A stretch of 54,908 nt of DNA, taken from IMG/VR virus record IMGVR_UViG_3300015245_000530, positions 1 through 54,908 of that record; one strand, written 5' to 3'. This document shows, piece after piece, positions 43,475 through 52,079 of the stretch. A program made the position numbers and the translations under genes. The notes below the pieces were generated by a model. It worked only from the letters and a program-made list of their open reading frames with translations. It was not told the DNA's origin and ran no database searches. Origin of the DNA: a virus. Every line of letters starts with the position of its first letter. The stretch's first letter is position 1.

Positions 43475-45094
43475 CTAACCATTCCCAATATTGGTGATGA
43501 CCCCCATGCTCGGGGGGAAATAATGTTGCAGGACCTCGTCGGCGTAGACGCCGCTCTCGTAGCGCCTGGCGCGCAGGGGCCACTCGATCTGGTAGTAGTC
43601 CTGCCGCGTGCGGACCTGCATCACGTTGCCCACGTTGCTGATCGGGTAGGGCAGCGCGTTCGACGTGAACAGCATCGTCCCGGCCGGCAGGTTGGGGTGG
43701 ATGCGGATGTCGAGGACCTTGGCCCCGGACATCGAGTACTTGTTCAGGTAGGTGCGGACCATCACGCCACCGCCGAGCGCGCTCTGCTGGCTCTCGAAGA
43801 CGAACCGCTGGGCCGCGTTCGCGGACCCCGCCAGTATCTTCTTCGACAGGTTGGTGGCCTCCTGGGACGACACCCAGACGGTGTCCGGCGATAGGCGGTA
43901 GATGTCCCACCGGTCCTTGAGCAGCGCGTCGATCTCGACGATGCCGCCCGCGCCGTCGCCCGTGAGCGGGCTGCCGGTGCCGGCGGTGCCGGTCGCCAGC
44001 GAGGCGATGTACGCGTTCGAGCCGGTCTTGAACGCCTGGTAGAGGATGCCGTCGAACACCAGCGCGTTGGTGGAGCTGTCGGACGCCGGCAGCGAGGCGG
44101 CGGTCTGCGTGCCGGTCGCCAGCGCGGTGATGTTGATGGAGTTGATGGTGGTGATCGCGCCCAGCACCTCGTTGCCGGCGCCGACCCCCCAGAACCACGC
44201 GTAGCCCAGCGCCCCCGTCTTGAGGGTGGTGGTCGCGGTGATGCGGTGGGTGCTCACCGCGTCGTTGGCCGTGGTGACGGTGGCGTTGGCAGACTTCTGC
44301 GCCGCGCCGCCGCCGAACACGTCGGTGGACCCGTCGGCGTTCGCGCGCGTGATCTGCGCCTGGATGCCACCGGCGACCGATCCGTTGATGACCGCGTCAA
44401 GCGAGAGCGGCACGACGATCACGCTGAAGCCCGTGTTGAACGCGAGCGTGCCGCCGGTGCCGACGTCGGCCAGGACGGGCGTGCCGCCGGTGCCGATCGG
44501 CTGTGAGGTGTTGCCGCCGAGGATGAGGATCTCCTCGCCGATCATCGTCGCCTCGAGCCCGACCTTCGCGCCGATGGCGCGGATGTCGTCGAAGCCCATG
44601 CCCGCGTACTGGGCCTCGAAATCGACCGAGGTCTCCAGGCCGATGCCCTTGTACGAGGCGATGTAGTCCTGGGTCGATACCTGCTGGACGCCGCCGCGGT
44701 TGCCCGCGCTCACGCCGATGCGCATGCCGGTGGAGTTGATGGCGGTGACGGCGCGCCACGCCGCCTGGATACCGCCCTTGCCGGACACGCGCGGGATCAT
44801 GTTCCGCAGCGGGGTGAGGACGGGGTAGAGGAACTTCGCGCCGAGCTCCAGGTCGTAGTAGGTGAGGCCGGACACCGCGGAGCCTGACTGGCCGAACGTG
44901 CTGGCCTTCGTCAGGAAGCTGGAGTCGGGCAGGAATGGGTTCTCGATCGACTTCTTGATCTCGTCGAGGAACGACCCCATCGCGGAGAGGTTCGCCTGGA
45001 ACTCCTCCATGGTCTTGGCGCCGAGCGACTTGGCGAGCTCGTTCTTGAGGTGCGGGCTGAAAGTGATGGCCTTAGTCATGGCGTTCATGGCCAC
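43475..45094 (-). CDS. Major capsid protein (HK97 fold)
   Basis: 539 residues, large for the family. The N-terminal helical region (HLKNELAKSLGAKTMEEFQA; NLSAMGSFLDEIKKSIENPF) may be a delta domain. Blocks of HK97-type capsids follow: YDLELGAKFLYPVLTPLRNM, STQDYIASYKGIGLETSVDF, IGEEILILGGNTSQP, TYLNKYSMSGAKVLDIRIHP and IEWPLRARRYESGVYADEVL. Residues about 200-330 are a large Gly/Thr-rich strand insert that could be a surface decoration. The last six residues (TNIGNG) are encoded by codons unlike the ancestral copy downstream. Ends with TAG. Confidence 0.85.
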   Translation of the reverse strand: MAMNAMTKAITFSPHLKNELAKSLGAKTMEEFQANLSAMGSFLDEIKKSIENPFLPDSSFLTKASTFGQSGSAVSGLTYYDLELGAKFLYPVLTPLRNMIPRVSGKGGIQAAWRAVTAINSTGMRIGVSAGNRGGVQQVSTQDYIASYKGIGLETSVDFEAQYAGMGFDDIRAIGAKVGLEATMIGEEILILGGNTSQPIGTGGTPVLADVGTGGTLAFNTGFSVIVVPLSLDAVINGSVAGGIQAQITRANADGSTDVFGGGAAQKSANATVTTANDAVSTHRITATTTLKTGALGYAWFWGVGAGNEVLGAITTINSINITALATGTQTAASLPASDSSTNALVFDGILYQAFKTGSNAYIASLATGTAGTGSPLTGDGAGGIVEIDALLKDRWDIYRLSPDTVWVSSQEATNLSKKILAGSANAAQRFVFESQQSALGGGVMVRTYLNKYSMSGAKVLDIRIHPNLPAGTMLFTSNALPYPISNVGNVMQVRTRQDYYQIEWPLRARRYESGVYADEVLQHYFPPSMGVITNIGNG

Positions 45095-45132
45095 GGTCTC
45101 CCGGGTTGGTGGCGTTGGGCGTGCGCCCCGGG

Positions 45133-45230
45133 CTCGTTCGCTGAACGAGAATCACCGCTGCGCTGTGCGCGTCCCGTCCCCGGGCCGCTTATCCCACCGT
45201 CCCCGGCGGCATTCCATCGACCGTCCCCGG
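45133..45230 (-). promoter_or_regulatory. Capsid leader with three CCGGGGACGG repeats and a hairpin
   Basis: Within the 143-base gap before the capsid gene, the 10-base motif (read on the minus strand as CCGGGGACGG) occurs exactly at 45174-45183, 45197-45206 and 45221-45230, spaced 23 and 24 bases. Closer to the gene lies a hairpin CTCGTTCAGCGAACGAG (45133-45149, six-base stem). Regular spacing near two helical turns suggests a protein-binding array or mRNA leader element that sets high capsid expression; this is inference. Confidence 0.45.
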
Positions 45231-45237
45231 CCGGAAG

Positions 45238-47070
45238 TCAGTACCGCGGCGTGCCCGACCCGGGCCGCGTCTCCTGCGCCATGCGGCGCTGGTTCGTCAG
45301 GAGGTAGTGCATGTCCGCGTTCACGCGGGCCTGCGCCCTCCTCTCGGGCTCGGGCACGTTCGACCCGGCGTCCCCGCCGCGGCCGTCCATGCCCTTCTCG
45401 ACCACGTTAACGCGGGTCGTGCCCTCGGGCAATGGGATCGACTCCATTTTCTTGATGCGCTCGGTCCAGTCGGTGATGACCGCCGCCTGATCCCGGATCG
45501 TCTTCTGGAAGGCCTCGAGCTGGGCGTTCATGCTGCCGCGGATCTTCTCGGCTTGGCTGGCCTCGCAGTCCGCCCCCGCGTCGACCAGCAGATCGTGCGC
45601 GTCGTTGAGGCGCCGCTGGTCGGTCTTGGAGTGGCGCGCGCCGATCTTGGCGAGCGGCATGCGCCCGACCACCTTGGCGAGGTCGCCCACGATCATGCCG
45701 CGCTCCATCGCGCCGTTCGCCTCCGCGGCCTCCTCCTCGCGGATCGACTGGAGGCACTCGTCGAGCACCTCGGCGCATATGTCGCCCATCTCGACGAGCA
45801 GCGCGCCGAACCGGTCGCAGAGCTCCTTGGAAACCACGACGCCGTACCCATAGCCAGGCCCCTCAAGCGATTCCTCGGCTGAGTCCAGCGACGCCAGCAG
45901 CTGGATGAGGTTGGCGACGCCGTAGAGCGACGCCGCCTTCTTGACGTCGACCTCGGCGATCTTCGTGACGTCGATCACCTCGGCGGCCTTGACGCGCCAG
46001 TTCTCCGGCAGCTCGGCCGTCGCGCCCAGCGACTTGGCCCGGCGGATGATGTGGCGCTTGGTGGCCGCCTGGTTCCTCGCGCGCGCGAGCCCCTCGACCA
46101 CGTCCTTCAGGGACGCCTTGTCGGGGATCGGGTACTCGCCGCCCTTCATGGCCACGCCGTCGCCGGCGTACTTCTTGCGCTCCGCCGGCGAGTAGGTGCG
46201 TCTCTCAAGCTCCTCGCGCATCAACTTCATGGCGTCGGTCGCCGGCTGCGCGGCCTTGGCGGCCACCGAGGCCGCCCGCGCGGCGAGCAGCGCGGCGCGG
46301 AGGTCCGACTTCTTGCGGAAGCTCTTGCCTGGCAATTCGGAGTGCACCCAGTCCTGCGCCCAGTTCTCCTCGCCGAGCGGCTCGTCATGGACGTGCGCGA
46401 TCGAGTGGTCGCCCGCGGCCTTGAGCGCGCTGGCGCGCTCCAGCTGCTTGGTGATGATGCCGCACGCCTCGGTGATGTGCTCGGCCCACTTTGATTCGTC
46501 TCCCGCGGCCTTGGCCAGGCGCTGCGCCTCGGCGGCCACGGTGTCGTTGGTGAACGGGATCTCCTTGGCCGCGAACTTCTTCAACTCCACGGTGCCGTCG
46601 GCCTTGACGATCTCGAACGTGGCGGTGGGGATGCAGGGCAGGTCGACGAGCGAGCCCTCGTAGGGGTCGGCGACGTACCGGTATAGCTTCTCGTTCTTGT
46701 CGTCGCGGGTCCGGCTGACGTACTTGCCGCCGATCGAGAACCCCGTGTAGACGCCCTCCAGGACCTTCTCCCACTCGTTCTTGTCGACCACCTTGGCGGC
46801 GACGTTGATCCGCAGGTGGTCGTCGTCAAAGCCCATGTCGGTGAACTTGCCGGCGGCGACGGCCCCGTGCATGGCCCGCAGGTTGCCGACGCTCTTGCCG
46901 TCGGTCGCCTTGGCGCAGTCGTTGGACCACTTCTCGAAGTAGGGCTTCGAGCCACCGTAGTCGAATATCTCCCCTGACCTGTCGGGCACCTCCTCGGCAA
47001 GCACGCCGTAGACGATCTGCTTTGCCGCGTCGACCTTGGTGATGGGGACGAAGACTGAGAGGTTGCCCAT
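45238..47070 (-). CDS. Prohead protease-like protein with long C-terminal region
   Basis: 610 residues from the ATG at 47070 (GGAG six bases upstream; an in-frame start at 47157 is weaker). Residues 1-165 look like a capsid maturation protease: VFVPITKVDAAKQIVYGVLA, VGNLRAMHGAVAAGKF with the probable catalytic His, LEGVYTGFSIGGKYVSRTRD with the probable Ser, and EGSLVDLPCIPTATFEIV. After it come about 450 helical, charged residues that could be a scaffold (AKAAGDESKWAEHITEACGI; ARAASVAAKAAQPATDAMKL; EEAAEANGAMERGMIVGDLA). A protease fused to a scaffold is known in other phages. Precedes the capsid gene. Confidence 0.8.
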   Translation of the reverse strand: MGNLSVFVPITKVDAAKQIVYGVLAEEVPDRSGEIFDYGGSKPYFEKWSNDCAKATDGKSVGNLRAMHGAVAAGKFTDMGFDDDHLRINVAAKVVDKNEWEKVLEGVYTGFSIGGKYVSRTRDDKNEKLYRYVADPYEGSLVDLPCIPTATFEIVKADGTVELKKFAAKEIPFTNDTVAAEAQRLAKAAGDESKWAEHITEACGIITKQLERASALKAAGDHSIAHVHDEPLGEENWAQDWVHSELPGKSFRKKSDLRAALLAARAASVAAKAAQPATDAMKLMREELERRTYSPAERKKYAGDGVAMKGGEYPIPDKASLKDVVEGLARARNQAATKRHIIRRAKSLGATAELPENWRVKAAEVIDVTKIAEVDVKKAASLYGVANLIQLLASLDSAEESLEGPGYGYGVVVSKELCDRFGALLVEMGDICAEVLDECLQSIREEEAAEANGAMERGMIVGDLAKVVGRMPLAKIGARHSKTDQRRLNDAHDLLVDAGADCEASQAEKIRGSMNAQLEAFQKTIRDQAAVITDWTERIKKMESIPLPEGTTRVNVVEKGMDGRGGDAGSNVPEPERRAQARVNADMHYLLTNQRRMAQETRPGSGTPRY

Positions 47071-47092
47071 GGGGTTCTCCGGGAGGTCACCA

Positions 47093-47121
47093 CTTTTAGA
47101 CGCGAATTGGGGGAAGCGCAA
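47093..47121 (-). promoter_or_regulatory. Weak promoter candidate before the protease gene
   Basis: The 189 bases 47071-47259 hold no convincing gene. On the minus strand TTGCGC (47116-47121), a 17-base spacer and TAAAAG (47093-47098) could be -35 and -10 boxes upstream of the protease start. The TTGCGC overlaps the loop and right arm of a GGAAGC/GCTTCC hairpin (about 47112-47128). The match is modest and could be chance. Confidence 0.22.
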
Positions 47122-47259
47122 TGCTTCCGGCGCCCCGCAAAACGTCGTCTGGACCACCGTCCTTGGCGGCCCGCCTTCGCCGCTTGCAGCTGCGCCGGCC
47201 CCAGCCAGAGTACCACTGGAGGCCGGAGGTCGCAGAGGTTGGGGCCGAGAACGTGCTAC

Positions 47260-47571
47260 TCATGGATCGCCGCTTGCCCCGCCCTTAACGTCACCACGCC
47301 GCGAGATACTCTTGCAAACGAATGCTGAGCGTCGCAGTTGCGAAGCCGACGCCCATTGGAACACGGTTTTCCTCGAGTGTCCAAGCGCCAAGGCGATGAA
47401 GTCGACGCCGACGCCGAGCAAGTATAATGCCTCCAACGACTCGCTGTCGTCGACCGTCCACCTGCGCCTGTCCCGTGGGGAGGGGAACGCGAGCGGTTCA
47501 TATTCGACGAGGTCGATGCCGAAGATTGCCTGCAACTCCTCCCGCGAGGCGCATAGAACCCCCACGCTCAC
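47260..47571 (-). CDS. HTH-like hypothetical protein
   Basis: 103 residues from the GTG at 47571 overlapping the previous stop. A probable helix-turn-helix spans DSESLEALYLLGVGVDFIAL and ALGHSRKTVFQWA, like the regulators that recognise a site by a homeodomain-type helix. N-terminus LCASREELQAIFGIDL; C-terminus basic. It lies between two small genes and the protease. Possibly the small late regulator; the family is not recognised. Confidence 0.5.
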   Translation of the reverse strand: MSVGVLCASREELQAIFGIDLVEYEPLAFPSPRDRRRWTVDDSESLEALYLLGVGVDFIALALGHSRKTVFQWASASQLRRSAFVCKSISRRGDVKGGASGDP

Positions 47572-47750
47572 AGAGGTTTGTAGTCCATGAACTTGAGCGA
47601 CGGTAACGTTACGGGCTTGAGCTTGCCCGGCCCCTTGAGGCGGCCGCCGACGCCGTACCTGTTGTTCGCCGCGGTGTTCGCCTGGCGCATGAGTTTGACC
47701 TTGGGATCGAAGTTGCTCCCCTTGCCTGGACGCATCCACACCTTCGCCAT
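47568..47750 (-). CDS. Small basic protein after the portal
   Basis: 60 residues from the ATG at 47750 (TGATG with the previous stop). It is basic and rich in Lys and Asn: GKGSNFDPKVKLMRQANTAA, NNRYGVGGRLKGPGKLKPVT, ending LPSLKFMDYKPL. Such short basic proteins occur near portal genes. No known function. Confidence 0.55.
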   Translation of the reverse strand: MAKVWMRPGKGSNFDPKVKLMRQANTAANNRYGVGGRLKGPGKLKPVTLPSLKFMDYKPL

Positions 47751-48028
47751 CACCCGTGGCCCGATCGATCGCTCTCCGGCGCCCGCTCTGGCTCGCTCCA
47801 GTGCGAAGGCCTCGCTCCAGTCGTTTCCTCGATCAGGTCGTCCATGCACGACTGCATCAGTCGCCTGAAGCGGTCCTTGAGTTCCAGGTTGTTTACCACG
47901 AAAGTTATCCGGATGGAGCCGAGGAGAAGGGCGTCGTCCATCGTCCCGGACTTGGCCATGTAGGCGTTCCAGAATTCCCCCTCGTGCCGCAGCGCCAGGC
48001 GGACCGGCATCAGAACTTTCTCGCTCAT
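47750..48028 (-). CDS. Small hypothetical protein downstream of the portal
   Basis: 92 residues from the ATG at 48028, overlapping the portal stop. Seen: EKVLMPVRLALRHEGEFWNA, YMAKSGTMDDALLLGSIRIT, FVVNNLELKDRFRRLMQSCM. It resembles the short conserved phage protein with an HEGxxWNAYxAxxxTMxxAxLLGSI pattern located near head genes. Role not known. Confidence 0.6.
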   Translation of the reverse strand: MSEKVLMPVRLALRHEGEFWNAYMAKSGTMDDALLLGSIRITFVVNNLELKDRFRRLMQSCMDDLIEETTGARPSHWSEPERAPESDRSGHG

Positions 48029-50433
48029 TCCTCGTCTCCCGCCTCGTCTGCCGGCTCGTCCTCGACCACTGGCGCCACGGCGCACTCGCAGTTCGGGTGC
48101 GCGGTCGGCTCAGAGTCGCCGGACGGGAAGTCGTCGTCAACATCGATGGCCCCGGCGTCGGCGTTCTCCTGGCATATCTCGCAGGGGTTGGGCCCGAGTA
48201 TCCACTCCTTCTTCACGTTCACGCCGGCCTCGTCGCGGGCGATCCTGTAACCCTCGACGGCGGCCGCGGAGTTGGCGTCGCGTATCTCGGTGAAGGCGAT
48301 GAGCTCCGCCCGGTCGTCCGAGAACGCGCCTATGTCCGCGATCTCGTCGGCGATGGCCTCGTTCCCGATGTTCTCGTCGAGGCCGTCGGCGATGGCCTCG
48401 CGGATGGCGTCTCGGGTGGTGTCCTCGATCTGGTAGCGCGCGTCCGGGTTGTCCACCAGCTCGCCGTCGACGTACCGCTTGCCCACAAGCTCGGCCGCGT
48501 AATCGCGCGCTATGTCGGCCGCGCGCTCGTTCACGACGTCCATGAGGTCGGATTCGGCGTCCACCCCGAGCGACAGGACGGCCTGCTCGGCGTAATCCTG
48601 CGCCGCGGCGGCCAGCGCGTCGGCCACATCGTCGATCGCGGCCTCTATGTCGGACAGGTCGGCGTCGGCGGCGATCGCCGCGGCGATCTCCTCGTTGGTC
48701 CTGGAGTCGTCGGCCTTGGCTACTTTGGCCAGGCCCCGCTTCACCGCGGCCTTGGTTTTCTTGGCCGCCTTGCCGAACGCGCGCCTGAGGAGCTTGGCCG
48801 CCTTGGCCCGGGCCCGCAGGATCTTCGGCCGGTCAAAAGGGATGGGTTCGAGCCGCCTCCCGGCGGCCGACTTCTTCTTGACCGGTTTGCCCTTCGACTC
48901 GTCCGGATTCGCTGCGCCGCCGTTCGGCTTGGCGTTCCCGGCCGGCGGCTTGCCGCCGAAGGCGGGCTCGGGCGGGCCAAGCAGGTCGAGCGCCTTCTTC
49001 TTCTCCTCAAGGGTGTTGGCGCCGATCGGCAGGTAGCCGGTGGCCGTCTTCACCATCAGCTGGTCGGCCGCGGGGTCTTCGGACGGCTCCTCGCCGAGCT
49101 CCTCGCGCGCCTCGTTCAGCGTGATGAGCCCGTCCTCGACGCGCTTGGCAAGGATGTTGGTCTGCTTCTCCTGGTCGACCTCGATCTCCTCGTCGAAGGC
49201 GAACTCCAGGTCGCGCGAGCCGAACTCTACCTCTATGACGTCGGTGAACCACTCGCGGATGTAGTCCTTGTAGGGCTCTATGCCCTCCTCCTTGGCCGTG
49301 TCCTGCGCCGTGCCGGCGGTGGCCCGGTTCATCATCTGGACGAACGGCTGCGGCGACATGGAGTGGGCGAAGCACACGACGCGCGCGAGCCACTCGTCGG
49401 TCTTGCCGGTGAGCTCCGGCTCCTTGGTGGGGATGAAGGTCTTGGCGACGCCGCCGGGCACGAACTTCGCGCGGCGCCTGACGGCGAGGTTGCCGGACAG
49501 CATCGCGTCCCAGTAGGTTTGGAACGCCTGTATCTGGTCGGGCGTCCAGCTGTCCGGCGCGCCGATCAGCGACTCGGGGACGTTTCCCTCCGTGTAGTAG
49601 CTCAGCATGAACTGCTGGCGCCGCAGCGCGATGTTCACGGTGGTGATGATCTGCTCGACGGGCGAGTAGCCGTACACCTTGTGGGCGCGCTTGTTGTAGG
49701 GCCGGTAGATCAGGTCCTCGACGCTGTAGTTGACCGCCGGGTAGCCCTTCAACGCCTGCTGGTATGCGGGAGGGACCACGCGGCCGCCGTCGGCGGCGAC
49801 GTAGGGCACGGGGGTGCGGCCCCAATCGTCGACGAGGACCTTGACGGTGGCGCCGTCGATCTGCTTGAGCGCGATGAGCTGGCCGCCGCGGTTGCGTTGG
49901 CAATAGATGGCCGGCGCGTCGATCACGCACAGGTCTTCCAGGTACGACCGCAGCCAAGCGCGGTACCTGGTGATCCCGTCGGGCCGGCTAAAGAACGGGG
50001 TGAGCGCGTCGATGCGCGCCTGGTCGGCGTCCTTGATCTTCGACTTCTTGTCGGTGCCCTTTACGCGGATGCTCCAGTTCAGCTTGCAGAGCTGGTCCTT
50101 GCGCGTCTCGATGACGAGGCGGAGCAGGTCGTAGACCTCCGCCAGCGAGCGCAGCATCTGGAAACCGACCTGCTCGTAGGCGCGCGGCTGGTTGACGAGG
50201 TTGTAGCCGTGGGGGTAGTCGAACTGCCGCCCCGCGACCTCGGGCGGCGCGATCGGCTCCATGGGGTTGAGGGGGCCGAACCAATCCTCCGGGCCGTTCC
50301 GAATGATGCCCTGCGATCGATCGTAGTTCGACGAGATCGTCACCTGGTAGGGCGACAACGCCGTCATCGAGCGGCCTTCGCCCCGAGGGGTCTGCACTTT
50401 CTCAATGTCATCAGTCATATGCGGGTGCAACAT
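48025..50433 (-). CDS. Portal protein fused to a MuF/SPP1-gp7-like domain
   Basis: 802 residues. Residues about 70-480 form a portal: LVNQPRAYEQVGFQMLRSLA, SYLEDLCVIDAPAIYCQRNR, GGQLIALKQIDGATVKVLVD, GYSPVEQIITTVNIALRRQQ, MLSYYTEGNVPESLIGAPDS, TPDQIQAFQTYWDAMLSGNL. A Lys/Ala/Pro-rich linker follows (about 480-570), then a helical region and the MuF fold at about 700-795: ELIAFTEIRDANSAAAVEGY, RIARDEAGVNVKKEWILGPN, PCEICQENADAGAID and HPNCECAV with the paired cysteines. Portal and MuF are usually separate proteins. Start ATG at 50433; a second ATG lies at 50418. Neither has a strong Shine-Dalgarno. Confidence 0.88.
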   Translation of the reverse strand: MLHPHMTDDIEKVQTPRGEGRSMTALSPYQVTISSNYDRSQGIIRNGPEDWFGPLNPMEPIAPPEVAGRQFDYPHGYNLVNQPRAYEQVGFQMLRSLAEVYDLLRLVIETRKDQLCKLNWSIRVKGTDKKSKIKDADQARIDALTPFFSRPDGITRYRAWLRSYLEDLCVIDAPAIYCQRNRGGQLIALKQIDGATVKVLVDDWGRTPVPYVAADGGRVVPPAYQQALKGYPAVNYSVEDLIYRPYNKRAHKVYGYSPVEQIITTVNIALRRQQFMLSYYTEGNVPESLIGAPDSWTPDQIQAFQTYWDAMLSGNLAVRRRAKFVPGGVAKTFIPTKEPELTGKTDEWLARVVCFAHSMSPQPFVQMMNRATAGTAQDTAKEEGIEPYKDYIREWFTDVIEVEFGSRDLEFAFDEEIEVDQEKQTNILAKRVEDGLITLNEAREELGEEPSEDPAADQLMVKTATGYLPIGANTLEEKKKALDLLGPPEPAFGGKPPAGNAKPNGGAANPDESKGKPVKKKSAAGRRLEPIPFDRPKILRARAKAAKLLRRAFGKAAKKTKAAVKRGLAKVAKADDSRTNEEIAAAIAADADLSDIEAAIDDVADALAAAAQDYAEQAVLSLGVDAESDLMDVVNERAADIARDYAAELVGKRYVDGELVDNPDARYQIEDTTRDAIREAIADGLDENIGNEAIADEIADIGAFSDDRAELIAFTEIRDANSAAAVEGYRIARDEAGVNVKKEWILGPNPCEICQENADAGAIDVDDDFPSGDSEPTAHPNCECAVAPVVEDEPADEAGDEE

Positions 50434-50537
50434 GGAAGCCGATCATCCACATTAGACTACACTGAAACGACCACCAAGTCACGGTGGCGCCGCGAACTGC
50501 GTCAGATCGGCGGGGCCTGAGAATTTCTGAGTGATGG

Positions 50538-52079
50538 TCATGGCGGAAGCATTTCAGGGTTTGAGAGCAAATTTGCTGGCCCGGAAAATTTCTGCGTCAA
50601 GCTCATTGCCTGATACGCGCCAATCGTACTCGGTGGCCTAGAATTAGAATTACAAATATTGGTGATAGGAATGTTTATGAGATCAGTCACGACATTCACA
50701 TTTGCACCAGCGTCCTGCACATCACTTACCGTAAACGTATTCGCTGAGCTGCAATTATTGACACCACCTACGTCGCCAAGGAAATATTTATAGCCAGGGA
50801 CAAAAAGGCCGACCGAAATCCCGTTTGTATAGTTAATATCTGACTTTGATATTGTAAAGGTGCCAGCTGCAAAAGATAATGACGACAAATCAATATGATG
50901 AAAATTCGTCAAAGCAGTCGGAAACGTCACGCCATCAAGTGATATACTATTGCTTCTCCCACAACATGTTGACCCAGCACGGATGCCATTATTTGGACCG
51001 CCAGGCGAAAAGATAGTGTTGACAATATTTGTATTTAGAACAGTCCCTCCTAAAGCACCACGAAAATTTGAATTCGATATATTTAGTGCAGCAACGGAAG
51101 CGCTTTGAATAGTCAACTGATCTCCAGTGCATCGCGTAATATTTAGTGATTCTATTTCTTTATCGATTTCCGACGCCAGCAATTCGCATCCACTAAAAAA
51201 TATAGACTGCGAAACCGTCGGGTCCGTACCGACACCTGATATAGATACATCTTGGGCTACAATTGTCCTGCCCTGAAACGTTACCTGTCCTGCGCTATAT
51301 ATCGTTCCGCCCCTGATGGTTACATTCGTATTCCATGATGGCTCTAGCAAGTAAATCATCGCTGGTCCGCCTAAATTAATGCTGGATGGGCCGCCAGTAG
51401 ACAATTGAGGATATGTCGATTTATATGAATTGCCTAATATGCTGCTAAGCGTTATTACGCTTCCATTTATCGCCGTTATCAACCTGAATTCAAAAAATTG
51501 AAAATTAGGCGGGAACCCATTCAACTGCAACCCAAGAGCGGTGATCGTAATCCACCGACCGACTGAAAACCTACCAATGTTTCCGTCATTGACGGTTACT
51601 GTTGAATCTCCCGCACTGGCGGTATTTATTAAAGCGTTGTTCGTGTTATTATCGAAAAATCCGAATCCACCAACAAACTGCACATTTTGGATTGTCGCCC
51701 CATACATCCAAATATCTGCGTTTGTAATTCCAGATAAATTATGCGCTGAACAATCACTCGTTATACAGAAATGTGTGCCTGTTGTGTCGAGGATGCAATT
51801 AGAGCCGGGAGGAATATATAATACGGCCTTGGTTGGGTTCGCCGCAATCGACGCGCTGACCCATGATGCCCATGCTGTCGCATCAGAATCGGTTCCATTG
51901 CAAGTCGCTCCATAACCCGTATTACATTTTCCAGCGATCGACGAAGTTATGCACGAGACGTTAGTCGGGCCTCCGTAAAGATTTGGATCGAATGTTGTAT
52001 TATGGCCGCCTCTTCCTCCTGCGAATGAAGATTGAAGCGCACCTAAAACAAACAAGCTAACTAATATAGCGCGCCACAT
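50538..52079 (-). CDS. Exported parallel beta-helix protein
   Basis: 513 residues from the ATG at 52079. A signal peptide begins it (ILVSLFVLGALQSSFAGG). The mature protein has a pectate-lyase-like N-terminal cap (TDSDATAWASWVSASIAANP; KAVLYIPPGSNCILDTTG), and then short repeated strands typical of a right-handed beta helix (NVTIRGGTIYSAGQVTFQGR; ALNISNSNFRGALGGTVLN; FTISKSDINYTNG). The DNA is markedly AT-richer than the virion genes. Beta-helix folds occur in tail spikes and polysaccharide-degrading enzymes, but a signal peptide is unusual for a spike. It could be an exported adhesin or depolymerase carried as cargo. Confidence 0.75.
   Translation of the reverse strand: MWRAILVSLFVLGALQSSFAGGRGGHNTTFDPNLYGGPTNVSCITSSIAGKCNTGYGATCNGTDSDATAWASWVSASIAANPTKAVLYIPPGSNCILDTTGTHFCITSDCSAHNLSGITNADIWMYGATIQNVQFVGGFGFFDNNTNNALINTASAGDSTVTVNDGNIGRFSVGRWITITALGLQLNGFPPNFQFFEFRLITAINGSVITLSSILGNSYKSTYPQLSTGGPSSINLGGPAMIYLLEPSWNTNVTIRGGTIYSAGQVTFQGRTIVAQDVSISGVGTDPTVSQSIFFSGCELLASEIDKEIESLNITRCTGDQLTIQSASVAALNISNSNFRGALGGTVLNTNIVNTIFSPGGPNNGIRAGSTCCGRSNSISLDGVTFPTALTNFHHIDLSSLSFAAGTFTISKSDINYTNGISVGLFVPGYKYFLGDVGGVNNCSSANTFTVSDVQDAGANVNVVTDLINIPITNICNSNSRPPSTIGAYQAMSLTQKFSGPANLLSNPEMLPP

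Noticed and set aside
48097-50520. 807-residue plus-strand frame opposite the portal-MuF gene
   Set aside because: Pure shadow of a GC-rich gene; Arg/Val/Leu/Gly-rich with no domain, while the other strand encodes a clear portal.
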